Below are positions 1 through 10,619 of a DNA stretch of 49,991 bases, piece after piece. Origin of the DNA: an uncultured Prevotella sp. (GTDB lineage: Bacteria; Bacteroidota; Bacteroidia; Bacteroidales; Bacteroidaceae). The position numbers and the translations under genes are program-made. The notes below the pieces were generated by a model, which did no database searches, was not told the DNA's origin, and was given only the letters and a program-made list of their open reading frames with translations. Each line of letters begins with the position of its first letter. The stretch's first letter is position 1. Location: the NCBI GenBank assembly GCA_946540105.1, contig CAMNIA010000002.1, positions 1 through 49,991 on the forward strand. Reading direction: 5' to 3'.

Positions 1-2
1 TT

Positions 3-710
3 TTACCTTTTAAACACAACGGGAATGCAGACCTTGGTGCGGCATGGCGCATCGTTCTCAATGCCTGGTTTCCATGTCGGCATCATGCCTAACACGCGAA
101 GCACCTCACGGTCACACTCTGCCGACAGCGATTTGACTATCTTCTGCCCCGTAATGCTGCCATCCTTCTCTACATAGAAGACGGCAACAACTTTGCCTTC
201 TAGCTTCTTCTGGCGCGCCTCTGGCGGGTAGCGCAGATTCTTGGTAAGCCATTTCATCAGTTCTACGGCACCACCAGGAAACTGCGGCAAGTCCTCAACG
301 ATGCGGAAGTTCAGCGGATTCTGCGCATCGGCATCTTTTGCCTTTCCCGCATCGTCATCAGCCAGAAGTTCTTTCTGAGTCGTCATGTCTTCTGAACCTG
401 CGTCGCCGACATTCGCATTCTCTACAGTATCTGGCAGTTCTACGTCATCATCAACAATGTTCAGTTGTCCTTCGGGCTCTTCCTGCCGCGCCTGCTTGTC
501 ACGCTCGGTTACCACAGCGTCAGCCATTGACACCAGCTCACTCTCATGAATCATATCGCTAAGGTCCAAAGGGGCTATTCCGTCATCCTGTTCTACCGAA
601 TTCCACTCAAGCACAACGTAGCAGGTCGCCAGCACAGCAACCAATCCCAGAAGGAAACCCGTCATGCGACTTCGTTCCATGTCTGCTCTACCTGTCTTTC
701 TCTGCTCCAA
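3..710 (-). CDS. TonB-family energy transducer (C-terminal TonB domain)
   Basis: N-terminal TM segment (MTGFLLGLVAVLATCYVV) and TonB C-terminal pattern PQFPGGAVELMKWLTKNLRYPPEARQKKLEGKVVAVFYVEKDGSI. The start may be the internal ATG at 680. Confidence 0.85.
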   Translation of the reverse strand: MEQRKTGRADMERSRMTGFLLGLVAVLATCYVVLEWNSVEQDDGIAPLDLSDMIHESELVSMADAVVTERDKQARQEEPEGQLNIVDDDVELPDTVENANVGDAGSEDMTTQKELLADDDAGKAKDADAQNPLNFRIVEDLPQFPGGAVELMKWLTKNLRYPPEARQKKLEGKVVAVFYVEKDGSITGQKIVKSLSAECDREVLRVLGMMPTWKPGIENDAPCRTKVCIPVVFKR

Positions 711-712
711 AA

Positions 713-735
713 CTCTCAGTTCTCAGTTCTCAAAA
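713..735. repeat. Short heptamer array (CTCAGTT) in the tonB-porQ intergenic region
   Basis: ctctcagttctcagttctcaaaa; 7-nt period. Confidence 0.75.
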
Positions 736-796
736 GCGCTGACAAAGTTACAAACTTTTTGCCAAATAACGTCAAAACCTATCAGAATATTAGCAT

Positions 797-836
797 CTTT
801 TACTTTTTTACCTTTTTACCCTTTTACCTTTACAAT
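797..836. repeat. TTTTTACC-type array upstream of porQ
   Basis: tcttttacttttttacctttttacccttttacctttac. Confidence 0.9.
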
Positions 837-863
837 AAACCGCGACCTCTGACGTTTAATACT

Positions 864-1814
864 ATGATGAAGAAAACATTACTAGCAGCCATACTGTCTC
901 TTACCGTAAGCAGCATGCTGGCACAGGAGAGCAAGGAGGTCTATAGCTTCCTCCGACTACCCGTCAGTGCCCATGTCGCTGCTGTCGGAGGTGACAACAT
1001 AACCATTGTCGAAGACGACCCTACCGTCATCTTCCATAATCCTGCACTCATCAACAACGTCTCGCCCATGAGCATCAATCTTAATTTCATGACGTATATG
1101 CAAGGCACCAATACGGCGTCGGCTTCGTTCATCAAGACCGCAGGTCAGCGTGCGTCATGGGGTGCCAGTGCCCAGTACATGGCTTACGGCGCTATTAAGG
1201 AGATGACCGTGTCGGGCCAGCAGACAGGAACCTTTTCACCAAAGGATATCGCACTTGCAGGTACCTTCGCCTATATGCTGGGCAATCAGATCAGCGGTGG
1301 CATCACAGCCCGCTTCATCTCCAGCACCATTGCCAGCTATAGTTCTGCCGCCGTAGCTTTCGACCTAGGAATCAACTATTATCACGAAGAGAAAGGCTGG
1401 TCGATATCTGCTGTCGTAAAGAATCTGGGTGGACAAATTAAAGCTTACGATGAAGACTTTGAACGCATACCGCTTGACCTCCAACTGGGTGTCACCCGTA
1501 GCCTCCCCTCATCACCACTCACGCTTCACGCCACCATGTCGCGACTCCACAATTGGGACATATCCTTCCTCAAGCATCTCGCCGTGGGAGCCGACGTCTA
1601 CCTGGGCGAAACGGTTTATCTTGCTGCAGGCTATAACTTCAGACGTGCCAGTGAGATGAAAATATCTGAAGCTGATGATAAAGGCGGTAGTCACGGCGCA
1701 GGATTGTCACTCGGAGCTGGCGTGCAACTTCAGCGTTTTAAGCTACAACTAGCATACGCCAAATATCACGTGTCGGCATACTCGCTGCTAGTCAATGCTA
1801 CCTATTCCCTCTAA
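864..1814 (+). CDS. porQ: Type IX secretion system attachment-complex protein PorQ-like (outer-membrane beta-barrel)
   Basis: [48 protein letters not shown]...[12 protein letters not shown] pattern; directly upstream of cmk. ATG at 864 is preferred over the longer ORF start at 546. Confidence 0.75.
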   Translation: MMKKTLLAAILSLTVSSMLAQESKEVYSFLRLPVSAHVAAVGGDNITIVEDDPTVIFHNPALINNVSPMSINLNFMTYMQGTNTASASFIKTAGQRASWGASAQYMAYGAIKEMTVSGQQTGTFSPKDIALAGTFAYMLGNQISGGITARFISSTIASYSSAAVAFDLGINYYHEEKGWSISAVVKNLGGQIKAYDEDFERIPLDLQLGVTRSLPSSPLTLHATMSRLHNWDISFLKHLAVGADVYLGETVYLAAGYNFRRASEMKISEADDKGGSHGAGLSLGAGVQLQRFKLQLAYAKYHVSAYSLLVNATYSL

Positions 1815-1828
1815 CAATAATCGCGAAA

Positions 1829-2521
1829 ATGAAAAAAATAACAATTGCTATTGACGGACATTCCTCTTGTGGCAAGAGCACCATGGCTAAAAACCTTGCC
1901 AAAGCCGTCGGATACATCTATGTCGATACCGGTGCCATGTATCGCAGTGTGACACTTTATGCCTTGCGGCACGGTCTGTTTGCGCCAGATGGTACCATCG
2001 ACCAAGAACAACTCCGACGCCTGTTGCCTGACATACACATTACGTTTCAGTATAATGCACAAGAAGGGCGACCTGATACTTACCTCAACGGACAACTCAT
2101 TGAGCGCGACATCCGCACGATGGAGGTCTCTAACCACGTCAGCCCCATTGCCACACTCCCCTTCGTGCGTGAGGCAATGGTTGCCCAACAACAACGCATG
2201 GGACAGGGCGGCGGTGTGGTGATGGACGGTCGCGACATTGGTACTGTTGTATTCCCCGATGCCGAACTGAAAGTCTTTGTCACTGCCTCACCCGAGGTAC
2301 GTGCTCAACGTCGCTATGACGAACTGAAAGCCAAGGGCATGGATGCCGATTATGCCGAAATATTGAAAAACGTTCAAGAGCGCGACTATATCGACTCCCA
2401 TCGCGAGACGTCGCCCCTCCGACAGGCTACAGATGCCTTGCTGCTCGACAATAGCCAGATGACCATAGCCGAGCAGCAGGAGTGGCTCATGCAACGCTTT
2501 AAGGAACGGACACAAGCATAA
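1829..2521 (+). CDS. cmk: (d)CMP kinase (cytidylate kinase)
   Basis: [43 protein letters not shown] and [25 protein letters not shown] motifs. Confidence 0.95.
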   Translation: MKKITIAIDGHSSCGKSTMAKNLAKAVGYIYVDTGAMYRSVTLYALRHGLFAPDGTIDQEQLRRLLPDIHITFQYNAQEGRPDTYLNGQLIERDIRTMEVSNHVSPIATLPFVREAMVAQQQRMGQGGGVVMDGRDIGTVVFPDAELKVFVTASPEVRAQRRYDELKAKGMDADYAEILKNVQERDYIDSHRETSPLRQATDALLLDNSQMTIAEQQEWLMQRFKERTQA

Positions 2522-2524
2522 GTT

Positions 2525-2594
2525 AGGTTTCAGGATTCAGGTTTCAGGTTCAAATCATAAACTTCAAATTTCAAACTTCAAACCTTAAACCTCA
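2525..2594. repeat. Degenerate heptamer arrays between cmk and the PL9 gene (convergent gap)
   Basis: ggtttca ggattca ggtttca ggtt... then aaacttc aaatttc aaacttc aaacctt aaacctc. Confidence 0.93.
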
Positions 2595-4880
2595 TCTTCT
2601 TAAAATCTTTGTGCAGACACTGTCGCCGTTCTTCATCCTTGCACGCACCACATAGAGCCCGCTATCCAGTGATGACAGATTGCAGAACTGCGACATGCAA
2701 GACTGTGCAACCTGCTGTCCGCCGCTATTATACACCTGTATGGCTGCAACGTCACCATACATGATGATACCATTCGACGTAACCTGCATGTCGGCTGCAG
2801 CACTGCTCACCATGCTTATGGATGATGCGTCACCCTCATACAGCTTAAAACCGCTGAGGGTGAAATCGGTAAGATACACATCGTTCGAGCCAATGCTGTT
2901 GATACGGACAATGATGGGCTTCTCTGACTGCGGAATGCCGTATGCCGTAAAATCGACGGTAAAGACGCGCTGGTCAAAGGTGACACTCTCGCCGTCGTGC
3001 CACGTCGATTCGTCAGGATACCGCCACTGAGCCTTGAGGGTTGACGACTTGCCGCCACCATAACAGTCGGAGCGCATCACGCTAAGACTGGGAACACTGA
3101 ATTCTATATATCCACCATTTTTTGTCAGCATATAGGCGCCGAGTGTCGCACCACCATACAGCGCTCCGGGCTTGGTGGGGTAGGTACCGTTCTTTCCGTA
3201 ATAGGTTGGCAATAGCTTGTTGCTTGTCGTAGCCTCTGTAATATACTGTGAGACATTGCTGGCGAGGGTGCCGTCTTGAAACAGGTAGTCATCGATGATA
3301 GGAATCACGTTATACTGCTTATCTTTGAAAGTGACAACCTCGTCAAGACTACCGTCAAACAAAGTGCCGTCGTTAACGGGTAGCGTAGCAAGATTATAGG
3401 CAGGACGCTCCCAGCCAGCCTCGTAGGCTCCATAGTCGGGGGCTTCACCAGCGTAAGGCAGCGTGACGATGCGGCTGTAGTCCTCCATCCACTTGCCGGC
3501 AGCCTTGTAATAATACTCCTTAAAGACGTCTGCGCATTTTAGATTCTCAATAGGTGTTCCCTTGTCAACAAAGATGGAGCCTGGCTTAGGACGGGCAAAC
3601 TTCAACGGCAGTTCGCCATTGGCCTGGCGGGCACCGAGGGCTGTCTCCATGGAAATATCTTCAAACTGGTCATCGTAGTCGGGCCAGTCCTTCGCTGAAA
3701 TGCGCTTATAGTCTAAGCCCGTCTTTGGGTCAATACCTTTGCCCATATTATACTGTGGAGACACTCCCAGCAAGTCTTGCCATGAGGTGTATTCCGAGTC
3801 GGGCCACATATCGCCGAAACGATGGTTGGCTTCGCCAGGACGGAACCCCAGACAGTTGCGCAGATGAAACACCGTGTTACCTATCATTTCGACATCGCAG
3901 TTGAAGCGAAAGTTCACTTGCTTGTTGCCAAAGGCCGTACAGTTGAGTATCCATGTCCCTTCGTCGTGGTTGTTCTGGTCAAAACCATGATAAAGGTTAT
4001 AGGCTGCCACGCAGTTGGTGAGAATATGCGCACCATACGAGCCGCCCTTGCCGTCGGCAGAACCACCACTCTGCTTGTTGCCCCCCTGCTTGAAACCATT
4101 ACCATTGACACCGATGCTACCGTCCTCAAGATATCCGTTCCAGATAGCCCAACAGTTGTCAATCAGACAGGGATAGATAGCATAATAGAGGTCCCATCCG
4201 TCATCGGAGTTACCCCAACAGCGATTGCCGTGCCACTCATTGCCAGGTCCTGGATAGAGTTTGTTTGCAAAGCCGTCGGCATTGCCGCCATGATCCTGTA
4301 CGTCGTAGTTGAAGTACGAGTCGCAGTTGATAATCTGGTTATAGCGACCGTAGAGGAATTTTGGATTACGATTGTTTCCTCCGTTGCCGTCCTTGTCGAA
4401 ACCTAGCTGTAAACCAGTGTCTCCACATCTGTAAAAGTTGCAACGCTCTATGACACAGTAGGATGCCTCCAGCTTCATGCCGCTGTCGGCTGCCTTTGTA
4501 ATGTCAATGTCACGCCAGTACCAATAGTCTGCATTGGGGTTCTGCAGCACTCCACGGAACTGCTTGGCAGTGTCATCATTGGTATGTGGCTGCTTAGAGA
4601 AGTCGAAGACAGGGTTAACCTGAGGTCTGCTGCCTGGTAGATTTTCATAACCAAAGACGCAAATGCGGTGACGACGAGTCCCGCTGCGACGAACGTTGAT
4701 GAAGTCGCTAACTTCGTAAGTTCCGCTCTTTACCCAAAGCGTGTCACCTGCTACCAGGTTTTCGATTGCTGTTTTGATGGCGTTGACCTCGCCGTTTGGC
4801 GTTATATACAACTGTCGGGCAAGGCTGCTGTTGACATGAAATGCGAGCAGACAGAACAGTACAAAAGATACTTTTTTCAT
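2592..4880 (-). CDS. PL9-like pectate lyase (right-handed beta-helix) with C-terminal T9SS type A-like sorting domain
   Basis: NADGFANKLYPGPGNEWHGNRCWGNSDDGWDLYY and NGNGFKQGGN match the PL9 motif set; C-terminus IQVYNSGGQQVAQS...LDSGLYVVRARMKNGDSVCTKILRR resembles a T9SS CTD. Confidence 0.85.
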   Translation of the reverse strand: MKKVSFVLFCLLAFHVNSSLARQLYITPNGEVNAIKTAIENLVAGDTLWVKSGTYEVSDFINVRRSGTRRHRICVFGYENLPGSRPQVNPVFDFSKQPHTNDDTAKQFRGVLQNPNADYWYWRDIDITKAADSGMKLEASYCVIERCNFYRCGDTGLQLGFDKDGNGGNNRNPKFLYGRYNQIINCDSYFNYDVQDHGGNADGFANKLYPGPGNEWHGNRCWGNSDDGWDLYYAIYPCLIDNCWAIWNGYLEDGSIGVNGNGFKQGGNKQSGGSADGKGGSYGAHILTNCVAAYNLYHGFDQNNHDEGTWILNCTAFGNKQVNFRFNCDVEMIGNTVFHLRNCLGFRPGEANHRFGDMWPDSEYTSWQDLLGVSPQYNMGKGIDPKTGLDYKRISAKDWPDYDDQFEDISMETALGARQANGELPLKFARPKPGSIFVDKGTPIENLKCADVFKEYYYKAAGKWMEDYSRIVTLPYAGEAPDYGAYEAGWERPAYNLATLPVNDGTLFDGSLDEVVTFKDKQYNVIPIIDDYLFQDGTLASNVSQYITEATTSNKLLPTYYGKNGTYPTKPGALYGGATLGAYMLTKNGGYIEFSVPSLSVMRSDCYGGGKSSTLKAQWRYPDESTWHDGESVTFDQRVFTVDFTAYGIPQSEKPIIVRINSIGSNDVYLTDFTLSGFKLYEGDASSISMVSSAAADMQVTSNGIIMYGDVAAIQVYNSGGQQVAQSCMSQFCNLSSLDSGLYVVRARMKNGDSVCTKILRR

Positions 4881-4920
4881 ATTTACTTTTTTACTTTTTT
4901 CCCTTTTTACTTTTATTACC
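4881..4920. repeat. TTTTTAC-type array between PL9 and CE8 genes
   Basis: atttacttttttacttttttccctttttacttttattacc. Confidence 0.9.
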
Positions 4921-7204
4921 TGTCAATATGTTGTCCAATGGCGTTATAGAGCATACCATCCTTGGCGATGACGAGCTTACCGTTGAGTAAGAACTTTCGG
5001 ATTGAGGTCGTAGTGGCAGCATGTGAACCGCTGACAGTCTGAACACTGTTTGTTGTTCCTACAGGGACAGCCACACCGAATCCTCCCATACGATTGGCGG
5101 CACGGACGGTGAATCCGTCAGCAGATGAACTGCTTACCGTACAGCTGTTTTGTGTGCCGTCAACGATGGCAACGAAATCACCATTGTTCTCAATGAGGAA
5201 AGCTTTGGCCTTTTCATTAGTGCTCCAAGAAAGCTCGGTCCCGTTCAGCAGACACGAGGTGACAACAATTTGTCGGCAATCCTCGTCAGGGCGCCAGTCC
5301 GGATAGACATTGTGCAACTTAAAGCGCTCAATCTCGGTGTCTTTCAGTATCGTCTCTGCCGTACGGCTGGGAGAACCCTGGAATGTGAGCACATTGCTCT
5401 CGGGGCTAACCACGTTTCCTTGCTCGTCCATGGTGTTATATTCGTAGAACTCAAAGCCTGGTTCTCCGCTCTGTACCCCTTTAGTACCAACACGTAAGGA
5501 ATAGTCTGTTGCGCGTACTACGGCGTAGTTGTCAGTAGCTTTTCCGCTAGTTTGATCGTTGCCGATGCGCTTGGCTGCATCATTCGACAGTATAGTATTA
5601 AGGAATGCAGCACGAGGAAAGCCTCGCCAGCCGCGCCCAAAATCCCATGTCTTTGATTTACAGTCGACATGGCAATTCCAGAAGATATAGCCGTGTCCGC
5701 CTGCATCGTTGAAGTTTGCACCGATGGTATAGGGTGCTGCTATATGGGTGTCACCCTTATAATCACCCTGTGAAGGCTGGCGATTGACGCACACCAAATC
5801 GCAATGATTGAAGAATACGTCACCGCGCCCGCAGATATAGTCTACGGTACCTTCAATGTGGCTGTCTTCGAAGTACAATTGACCATTGTCGGTTACAGAG
5901 TAGTAGGTGTCTTGCCGTGATATAAGGCTCAGATTCTTTGCGATGGTGTGATGACCACGATCCATCAGTGCCGCTGCCTGTCCGTCGTCGCCGCCATAGG
6001 CATAGTTGTTCTTGAAGGTAAGATCCTGCAGATAAGTGCCTGTACCACTGATGACAAGGGGTGCCGTACGGCTGACGCTAGCCATGGTGGGTGTAATCTC
6101 AATGCTTACGCCATCGGTGCTTTGTCCAATGATTGAGATATTGTCAACCTTGATGGTGTCGCGGCCATAAGGGGTGTATCCTGATTCCGGATTCTTATAT
6201 GTACCATAGTCGTACGTACCGTTCTTTAGGAAGATGAATCGACGAACTCCCGAATTCTCTTCGTTTACAGCCTTGATGGCAGCACGAAACTCTGTCTGGT
6301 TGCCAACTACTATATAGTCGTTTACCAGCAGGCTCTGCTCAGTGACATAGGTGGCAGTAAGATTTATATTCCCTTTTATGTTAAAGGTATAACTATCGGC
6401 TGTTGAGAGGGCTTTGCCCGTTTCTGTCTTCCAACCTGTAAAGATGTAACCTTCGTTTGGTTGTTGTGTCAAGGTAACAGCTGTACCACTGACATATTCT
6501 GGACCTGTCGGGTTAGCCTGTACCTGTCCAGCACCCACGGGCGAGACAGAGAGGTTTAGCGTGTATTTCAGCTGTTGCCCTATGGTGCCAAAGAGTGTTC
6601 CCTCAATAACGAGGTCACCTACTGAGAGTCCCTTGTCTGCAGCAACGTCAAAGTTATAGATGTTGAAGGTAATACCAAATTGCTGTTCGCTGGCAGCGCT
6701 ACCACTCAGGTCGTAACTATATGAGGAAACTTCTCCTGCACCACTCCCCGCACCACGATTGGGATGCTGTCCTGATGCCAAGTTCTTTTTGCTTCCGTCA
6801 CACAGCCATGCTACATCGAAGTTGCCCTTGTCGGTCTTCCAACGGAATGCTTTGAAGCTAACCTTCTTCGGCGTAAAAGCAATGCCGTTTTTCAGCGTTA
6901 TCAGAAACTGAACGGTATTGTTGTCTGTTGCACTGGAAGACTTTGCAGAAACAGGAAACATGGTTTGTGTGATGCTTCCTATCTCTGATGTCTGGGCAAT
7001 AGGCGTCCCGATGCCAGAGCCTTTGCTGATTTCTGTTTTGTCGATGAATTGACTGGCTGTGGTGGGTGCGTACGAAGGCTGCTCGGTTGTTGTTCCGGCA
7101 GTCATGGACCAAGTGATGTTTGTCACGTCATTGTTAGCGGTCTGTCCATGTAAAGCAATAATGACCAAGAAGGTCATTATTGCAGTAAAGAAAGTCCTTC
7201 TCAT
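4916..7204 (-). CDS. CE8 pectin methylesterase with N-terminal accessory domain and InlB-B-repeat-like module
   Basis: Pectinesterase motifs QAAALMDRGHHTIAKNLSLISRQDTYY, GTVDYICGRGDVFFNHCDL and FGRGWRGFPRAAFLNT; upstream module VSPVGAGQVQANPTG...GYIFTGWKTETGK. Confidence 0.9.
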   Translation of the reverse strand: MRRTFFTAIMTFLVIIALHGQTANNDVTNITWSMTAGTTTEQPSYAPTTASQFIDKTEISKGSGIGTPIAQTSEIGSITQTMFPVSAKSSSATDNNTVQFLITLKNGIAFTPKKVSFKAFRWKTDKGNFDVAWLCDGSKKNLASGQHPNRGAGSGAGEVSSYSYDLSGSAASEQQFGITFNIYNFDVAADKGLSVGDLVIEGTLFGTIGQQLKYTLNLSVSPVGAGQVQANPTGPEYVSGTAVTLTQQPNEGYIFTGWKTETGKALSTADSYTFNIKGNINLTATYVTEQSLLVNDYIVVGNQTEFRAAIKAVNEENSGVRRFIFLKNGTYDYGTYKNPESGYTPYGRDTIKVDNISIIGQSTDGVSIEITPTMASVSRTAPLVISGTGTYLQDLTFKNNYAYGGDDGQAAALMDRGHHTIAKNLSLISRQDTYYSVTDNGQLYFEDSHIEGTVDYICGRGDVFFNHCDLVCVNRQPSQGDYKGDTHIAAPYTIGANFNDAGGHGYIFWNCHVDCKSKTWDFGRGWRGFPRAAFLNTILSNDAAKRIGNDQTSGKATDNYAVVRATDYSLRVGTKGVQSGEPGFEFYEYNTMDEQGNVVSPESNVLTFQGSPSRTAETILKDTEIERFKLHNVYPDWRPDEDCRQIVVTSCLLNGTELSWSTNEKAKAFLIENNGDFVAIVDGTQNSCTVSSSSADGFTVRAANRMGGFGVAVPVGTTNSVQTVSGSHAATTTSIRKFLLNGKLVIAKDGMLYNAIGQHIDR

Positions 7205-7257
7205 TTACCTTTTTTACTTTTGATTTTTTTACCCTTTTACCTTTTTACTTTTTACAT
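7205..7257. repeat. TTTTTACC-type array between CE8 and PL9 genes
   Basis: tttaccttttttacttttgatttttttacccttttacctttttactttttac. Confidence 0.9.
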
Positions 7258-9300
7258 TTTTTGCCCAACAGCATTATAGTGTGTCCCATTTTTTATGATG
7301 ACAAGGCGTCCGTTGACAATGACTTTCTTGATAGAACGATCGGTAGACTTGCTGCTGATGGCATTGATGGCGGATGCTTCGCCAGGACGCTCGTAGGGAC
7401 CGAGATCGCGTGCGGAACCTGTAACACTTCGCTTCAGGAACGGGAAGTCGGCAACGAGCTTCGCCCATACGCCATTGACATCGTCAAGCGAGGCATTACC
7501 CTTGTCTATCAGCTTACTGTCAGAAGCCAAACGCCCGAATTTACGAGGCAACCCTCCATAGATGTCGCGTGGCCGCAAGGCATCGTCTTCCTCCAGTGTG
7601 AGGTAATCGTCTGGACCAATCTCTGTGACGAGATGGTTGCTCCATCCGTTCTTCTGCATCGCAGCAGCAATGGCATTATAGTCATCTGTTCCGACGCAAA
7701 TCTCCTGTTTGCCAATGCAGACGTTATTGTAATAGAAGGTCTTCTCGTGAGAACCGCCACTCTCGAACATGAAGTCATAACCGTTGTCGAAACCTAAGCA
7801 TCCTACGAGTACATGCCCGCCTTTATGACTATTGCAGTCGAAACCTTTGGTGGAACCGCTCTTGTCGCAACCGAAAGCAATGCAGTTGAAGGCATAGTGA
7901 ACGCCCTCGGACGAACCTCCCGTTCCGTTACCGCCCAACTTGATGCCGTTGCCGTTGCCTGAGAATGATGCCGAGGTGTTCAGGTACTGCTTCACCCACT
8001 GGTGGTCTTCGGCATTGCCTGATTCCCACGCCCAGCACTCTGCCAGTACGACATCGTAGTCGGTCTCGTAGAGATCCCAGGCATCGTCGCTGTTACGCCA
8101 TGCACGGCACCGTATGAAACGGTTGCCCTTTCCGTTGTGCATCTTACAGGCGAAGCCGTCGGCATCTGACCCGTAGTTGGCGTCACAGTCGCAGTTATGG
8201 TGAGAGTCGCAGTCTACGATGTCATTGTACGCGCAGTAGCTGCCGTCGTTCTTGGAGATGCCTGGGAAGGTGTCGCTGAACTTATGTCCAAAGCCTAATT
8301 GCAGACCTGTGTCCAGGTTATAGGAGAACTCACATCGCTCAATGCGGTTGTGGTTACCTTCCAACTTGATGGCGTTGTCGGCAGCATGCATAATGTGGAT
8401 GCCGAAGATGATGTGGTAGTTGCCTGTAAGCAGAATACCACGGTCGCCAACGTTGCTAGTCTGTTTATTGCAGTCCAGGAGTTGCTGTTCGAAGTCGAAG
8501 ACGGGCTTTTCACCATCGGCACAGCGAATGACGATGGGTTGTGTCTCTGTACCTATCTTGTTCATGCGAACCGTCAACTTGCCGTCGCTTCCGTACTTGC
8601 TTATTTTATAGGTGCCGCCTTTACAGACGATGTGGTCGCCAGCCCCAGCGGCAGCATAGGCAACTGCAATGTTATACCAGGGCTTTGCCTCAGTGCCGTC
8701 GCCCGTGTCGTCATTACCACTTGGAGAGATGTAGTAGGTCTTTCCTGTCGCAGCGGGAATGGGCTTATACGGTACCCATGTGCCTTCTGTGATGTAGGTG
8801 GGGTCATCGGTGTCTGGCTCAACAGCGCTGCTCTTGATGGTCACTTTCGACACATAGGTATTGCTGGAACTTCCGGCAAAGCGGAAACGTACGTTACTCT
8901 TGCCGTCAAGACCGGTCTTCCCGCTGTACGTTCTGGCACCACTACCGCCTGAAGACTGCTCGGTAAGCGTCTGCCATGCTCCTCCGTCAATCGAGTAGCT
9001 GATGGTTAGCTTGTTGCTACCGCCAGAACCCCAGTTTACTGCTATCTTGCCAGGGTCGTCGAGTGTTGGGGTGATGAGATATGACGAACTTCCGCCATTG
9101 AATACTGCTTGTTTCACGTTGCTGCTCGTCTGGACTTTTACTTTAAACATTGTCCACGTTCCTGTAGGCAGTGTTACCGCCTGCTCACTGCTGCCACCGT
9201 AAGTGCTGTTTGCCAGCGTGCTGAAATCTTCGGTCAGGTCTGCAGCCTGCATGGTCATCGCGCAAAGCAGGCAACCTAATAGTGTAGTTAGCTTTTTCAT
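7252..9300 (-). CDS. PL9-like pectate lyase with N-terminal accessory domain
   Basis: TYYISPSGNDDTGDGTEAKPW, SDADGFACKMHNGKGNRFIRCRAWRNSDDAWDLYETDYDVVLAECWAWESGN and NGNGIKLGGNG; signal peptide MKKLTTLLGCLLCAMTMQA. Confidence 0.88.
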   Translation of the reverse strand: MKKLTTLLGCLLCAMTMQAADLTEDFSTLANSTYGGSSEQAVTLPTGTWTMFKVKVQTSSNVKQAVFNGGSSSYLITPTLDDPGKIAVNWGSGGSNKLTISYSIDGGAWQTLTEQSSGGSGARTYSGKTGLDGKSNVRFRFAGSSSNTYVSKVTIKSSAVEPDTDDPTYITEGTWVPYKPIPAATGKTYYISPSGNDDTGDGTEAKPWYNIAVAYAAAGAGDHIVCKGGTYKISKYGSDGKLTVRMNKIGTETQPIVIRCADGEKPVFDFEQQLLDCNKQTSNVGDRGILLTGNYHIIFGIHIMHAADNAIKLEGNHNRIERCEFSYNLDTGLQLGFGHKFSDTFPGISKNDGSYCAYNDIVDCDSHHNCDCDANYGSDADGFACKMHNGKGNRFIRCRAWRNSDDAWDLYETDYDVVLAECWAWESGNAEDHQWVKQYLNTSASFSGNGNGIKLGGNGTGGSSEGVHYAFNCIAFGCDKSGSTKGFDCNSHKGGHVLVGCLGFDNGYDFMFESGGSHEKTFYYNNVCIGKQEICVGTDDYNAIAAAMQKNGWSNHLVTEIGPDDYLTLEEDDALRPRDIYGGLPRKFGRLASDSKLIDKGNASLDDVNGVWAKLVADFPFLKRSVTGSARDLGPYERPGEASAINAISSKSTDRSIKKVIVNGRLVIIKNGTHYNAVGQKM

Positions 9301-9315
9301 ATATGTGTAGTTTTT

Positions 9316-10617
9316 TTATTTTATAATCTTTGTGATTTTTATGCCACCGTCGCTCATCTGTTGGCGGACAATGTTGATGCCGCGCTGTAAGCCCTGCTGC
9401 TGCATGCCCGACAGCGAGAAGTATTTAGCCGATTGGCGCGCGCTAGTGTCGAAATGCTGTTCTACGGCGGTACTCCCTTTTGCATACCCCGTCACACCCT
9501 TGCCTATCTCTACCATGAGGTTAGCACCAGCACCAGTGTTTGCGTTGCCAACAACAGAAGGTACCAAGTTAACGTCGAAACCTTCGTATGCATAATAGTC
9601 GGCAGGATTGAAATACGCACCGTCTCCAACCTTCTGCTTCATGTCCGCTTGTCCGTAACATCCCGTTACCTGCAGGTTGTAGTCGGCATAACCATGCTTG
9701 GCGTCGGTATAGTCTTTGGTGGGTATCGTACCACTCTCAAACCAGTTCTTCTCGGCGTAGATGTTCGACTTGTAGCCATATCCGATGCTGTAACCCGTTG
9801 TCGTCTCATTGGTATAATAGCAGTTCACGATATGCACCTTGCCGAAGCGTACGCGCGGGCAGCGCTCCTGGCATCCGCTGTCCCACCAACAGTTGGCGAA
9901 TGTCGTATTCAGATGTCCCTCGCTTTCCGTTTGCTTGTCGCTAGCCCCCCAAGTGTTACAGAAACGGTGGTCGTCAGCTCCGCCGCTGCCTCCGCTCATA
10001 GGGGCAATCTGATAGAGGAAATGACACCACGTGACGCAGATGTAGTCAGACTCGTGGTTGCAGTCGAAACTGCTGTCCACGCCGTCGCCTATCGTGCAGT
10101 GGTCAACCCAGATACGCTTCACACCCTGAAACAGCAAAGCATCGTCACCGTCAATGTCGTAGGCACCTGCTCCCTGAATCGTCAGGTTACGCAGAATGAT
10201 GTTCTCACAGTCCGCACCACTGCCGCTGGAGAATTTCATGATGCCGCTATTCTTCTTCGTGCGGTCCTTGCTGAAGATGCGCGAGCCAGGCAGTCCCAGG
10301 ATGGTCTTGTTCTTTACGTGCCAGGTATGCATAGACTTAAACTCAATCTCGCCTTTCACATAGATAATCATCGGCAAGTCGCGCTCGTTGTTGTTTGCGG
10401 GATTCTTCCTGGTGATAGCTGCCTCAAACTCATCTTCTGTGCTGACAACCACTTCTTCACCACCAGCACCGCCGGTCACTTCAAAACCTGGCAGCGCGCC
10501 CCATCCCAAAGGCCTATTCAAGTCGTATGTGCTCAGTGGCTGCTGTCCACGTACCACCCCTGCCGTCAGCAGGCAGGCGAAGAATGTTGCGACGAAAGGA
10601 GAACTCACTTTTTTCAT
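9316..10617 (-). CDS. PL1 pectate lyase with T9SS CTD-like tail
   Basis: VKRIWVDHCTIGDGVDSSFDCNHESDYICVTWCHF and CQERCPRVRFGKVHIVNCYY. The ORF track starts at GTG 10623; ATG at 10617 (MKKVSSPF...) is preferred. Confidence 0.9.
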   Translation of the reverse strand: MKKVSSPFVATFFACLLTAGVVRGQQPLSTYDLNRPLGWGALPGFEVTGGAGGEEVVVSTEDEFEAAITRKNPANNNERDLPMIIYVKGEIEFKSMHTWHVKNKTILGLPGSRIFSKDRTKKNSGIMKFSSGSGADCENIILRNLTIQGAGAYDIDGDDALLFQGVKRIWVDHCTIGDGVDSSFDCNHESDYICVTWCHFLYQIAPMSGGSGGADDHRFCNTWGASDKQTESEGHLNTTFANCWWDSGCQERCPRVRFGKVHIVNCYYTNETTTGYSIGYGYKSNIYAEKNWFESGTIPTKDYTDAKHGYADYNLQVTGCYGQADMKQKVGDGAYFNPADYYAYEGFDVNLVPSVVGNANTGAGANLMVEIGKGVTGYAKGSTAVEQHFDTSARQSAKYFSLSGMQQQGLQRGINIVRQQMSDGGIKITKIIK

Positions 10618-10619
10618 CT

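Noticed and set aside
546-863. N-terminal extension of the porQ ORF (includes FYFFTFLPFYLYN)
   Set aside because: Runs through the intergenic TTTTTACC array; ATG at 864 followed by a good signal peptide is the natural start.
3822-4406. 194-aa plus-strand ORF
   Set aside because: Antisense to conserved PL9 catalytic motifs.
8299-8952. 217-aa plus-strand ORF
   Set aside because: Antisense shadow of the PL9 gene 7252-9300.
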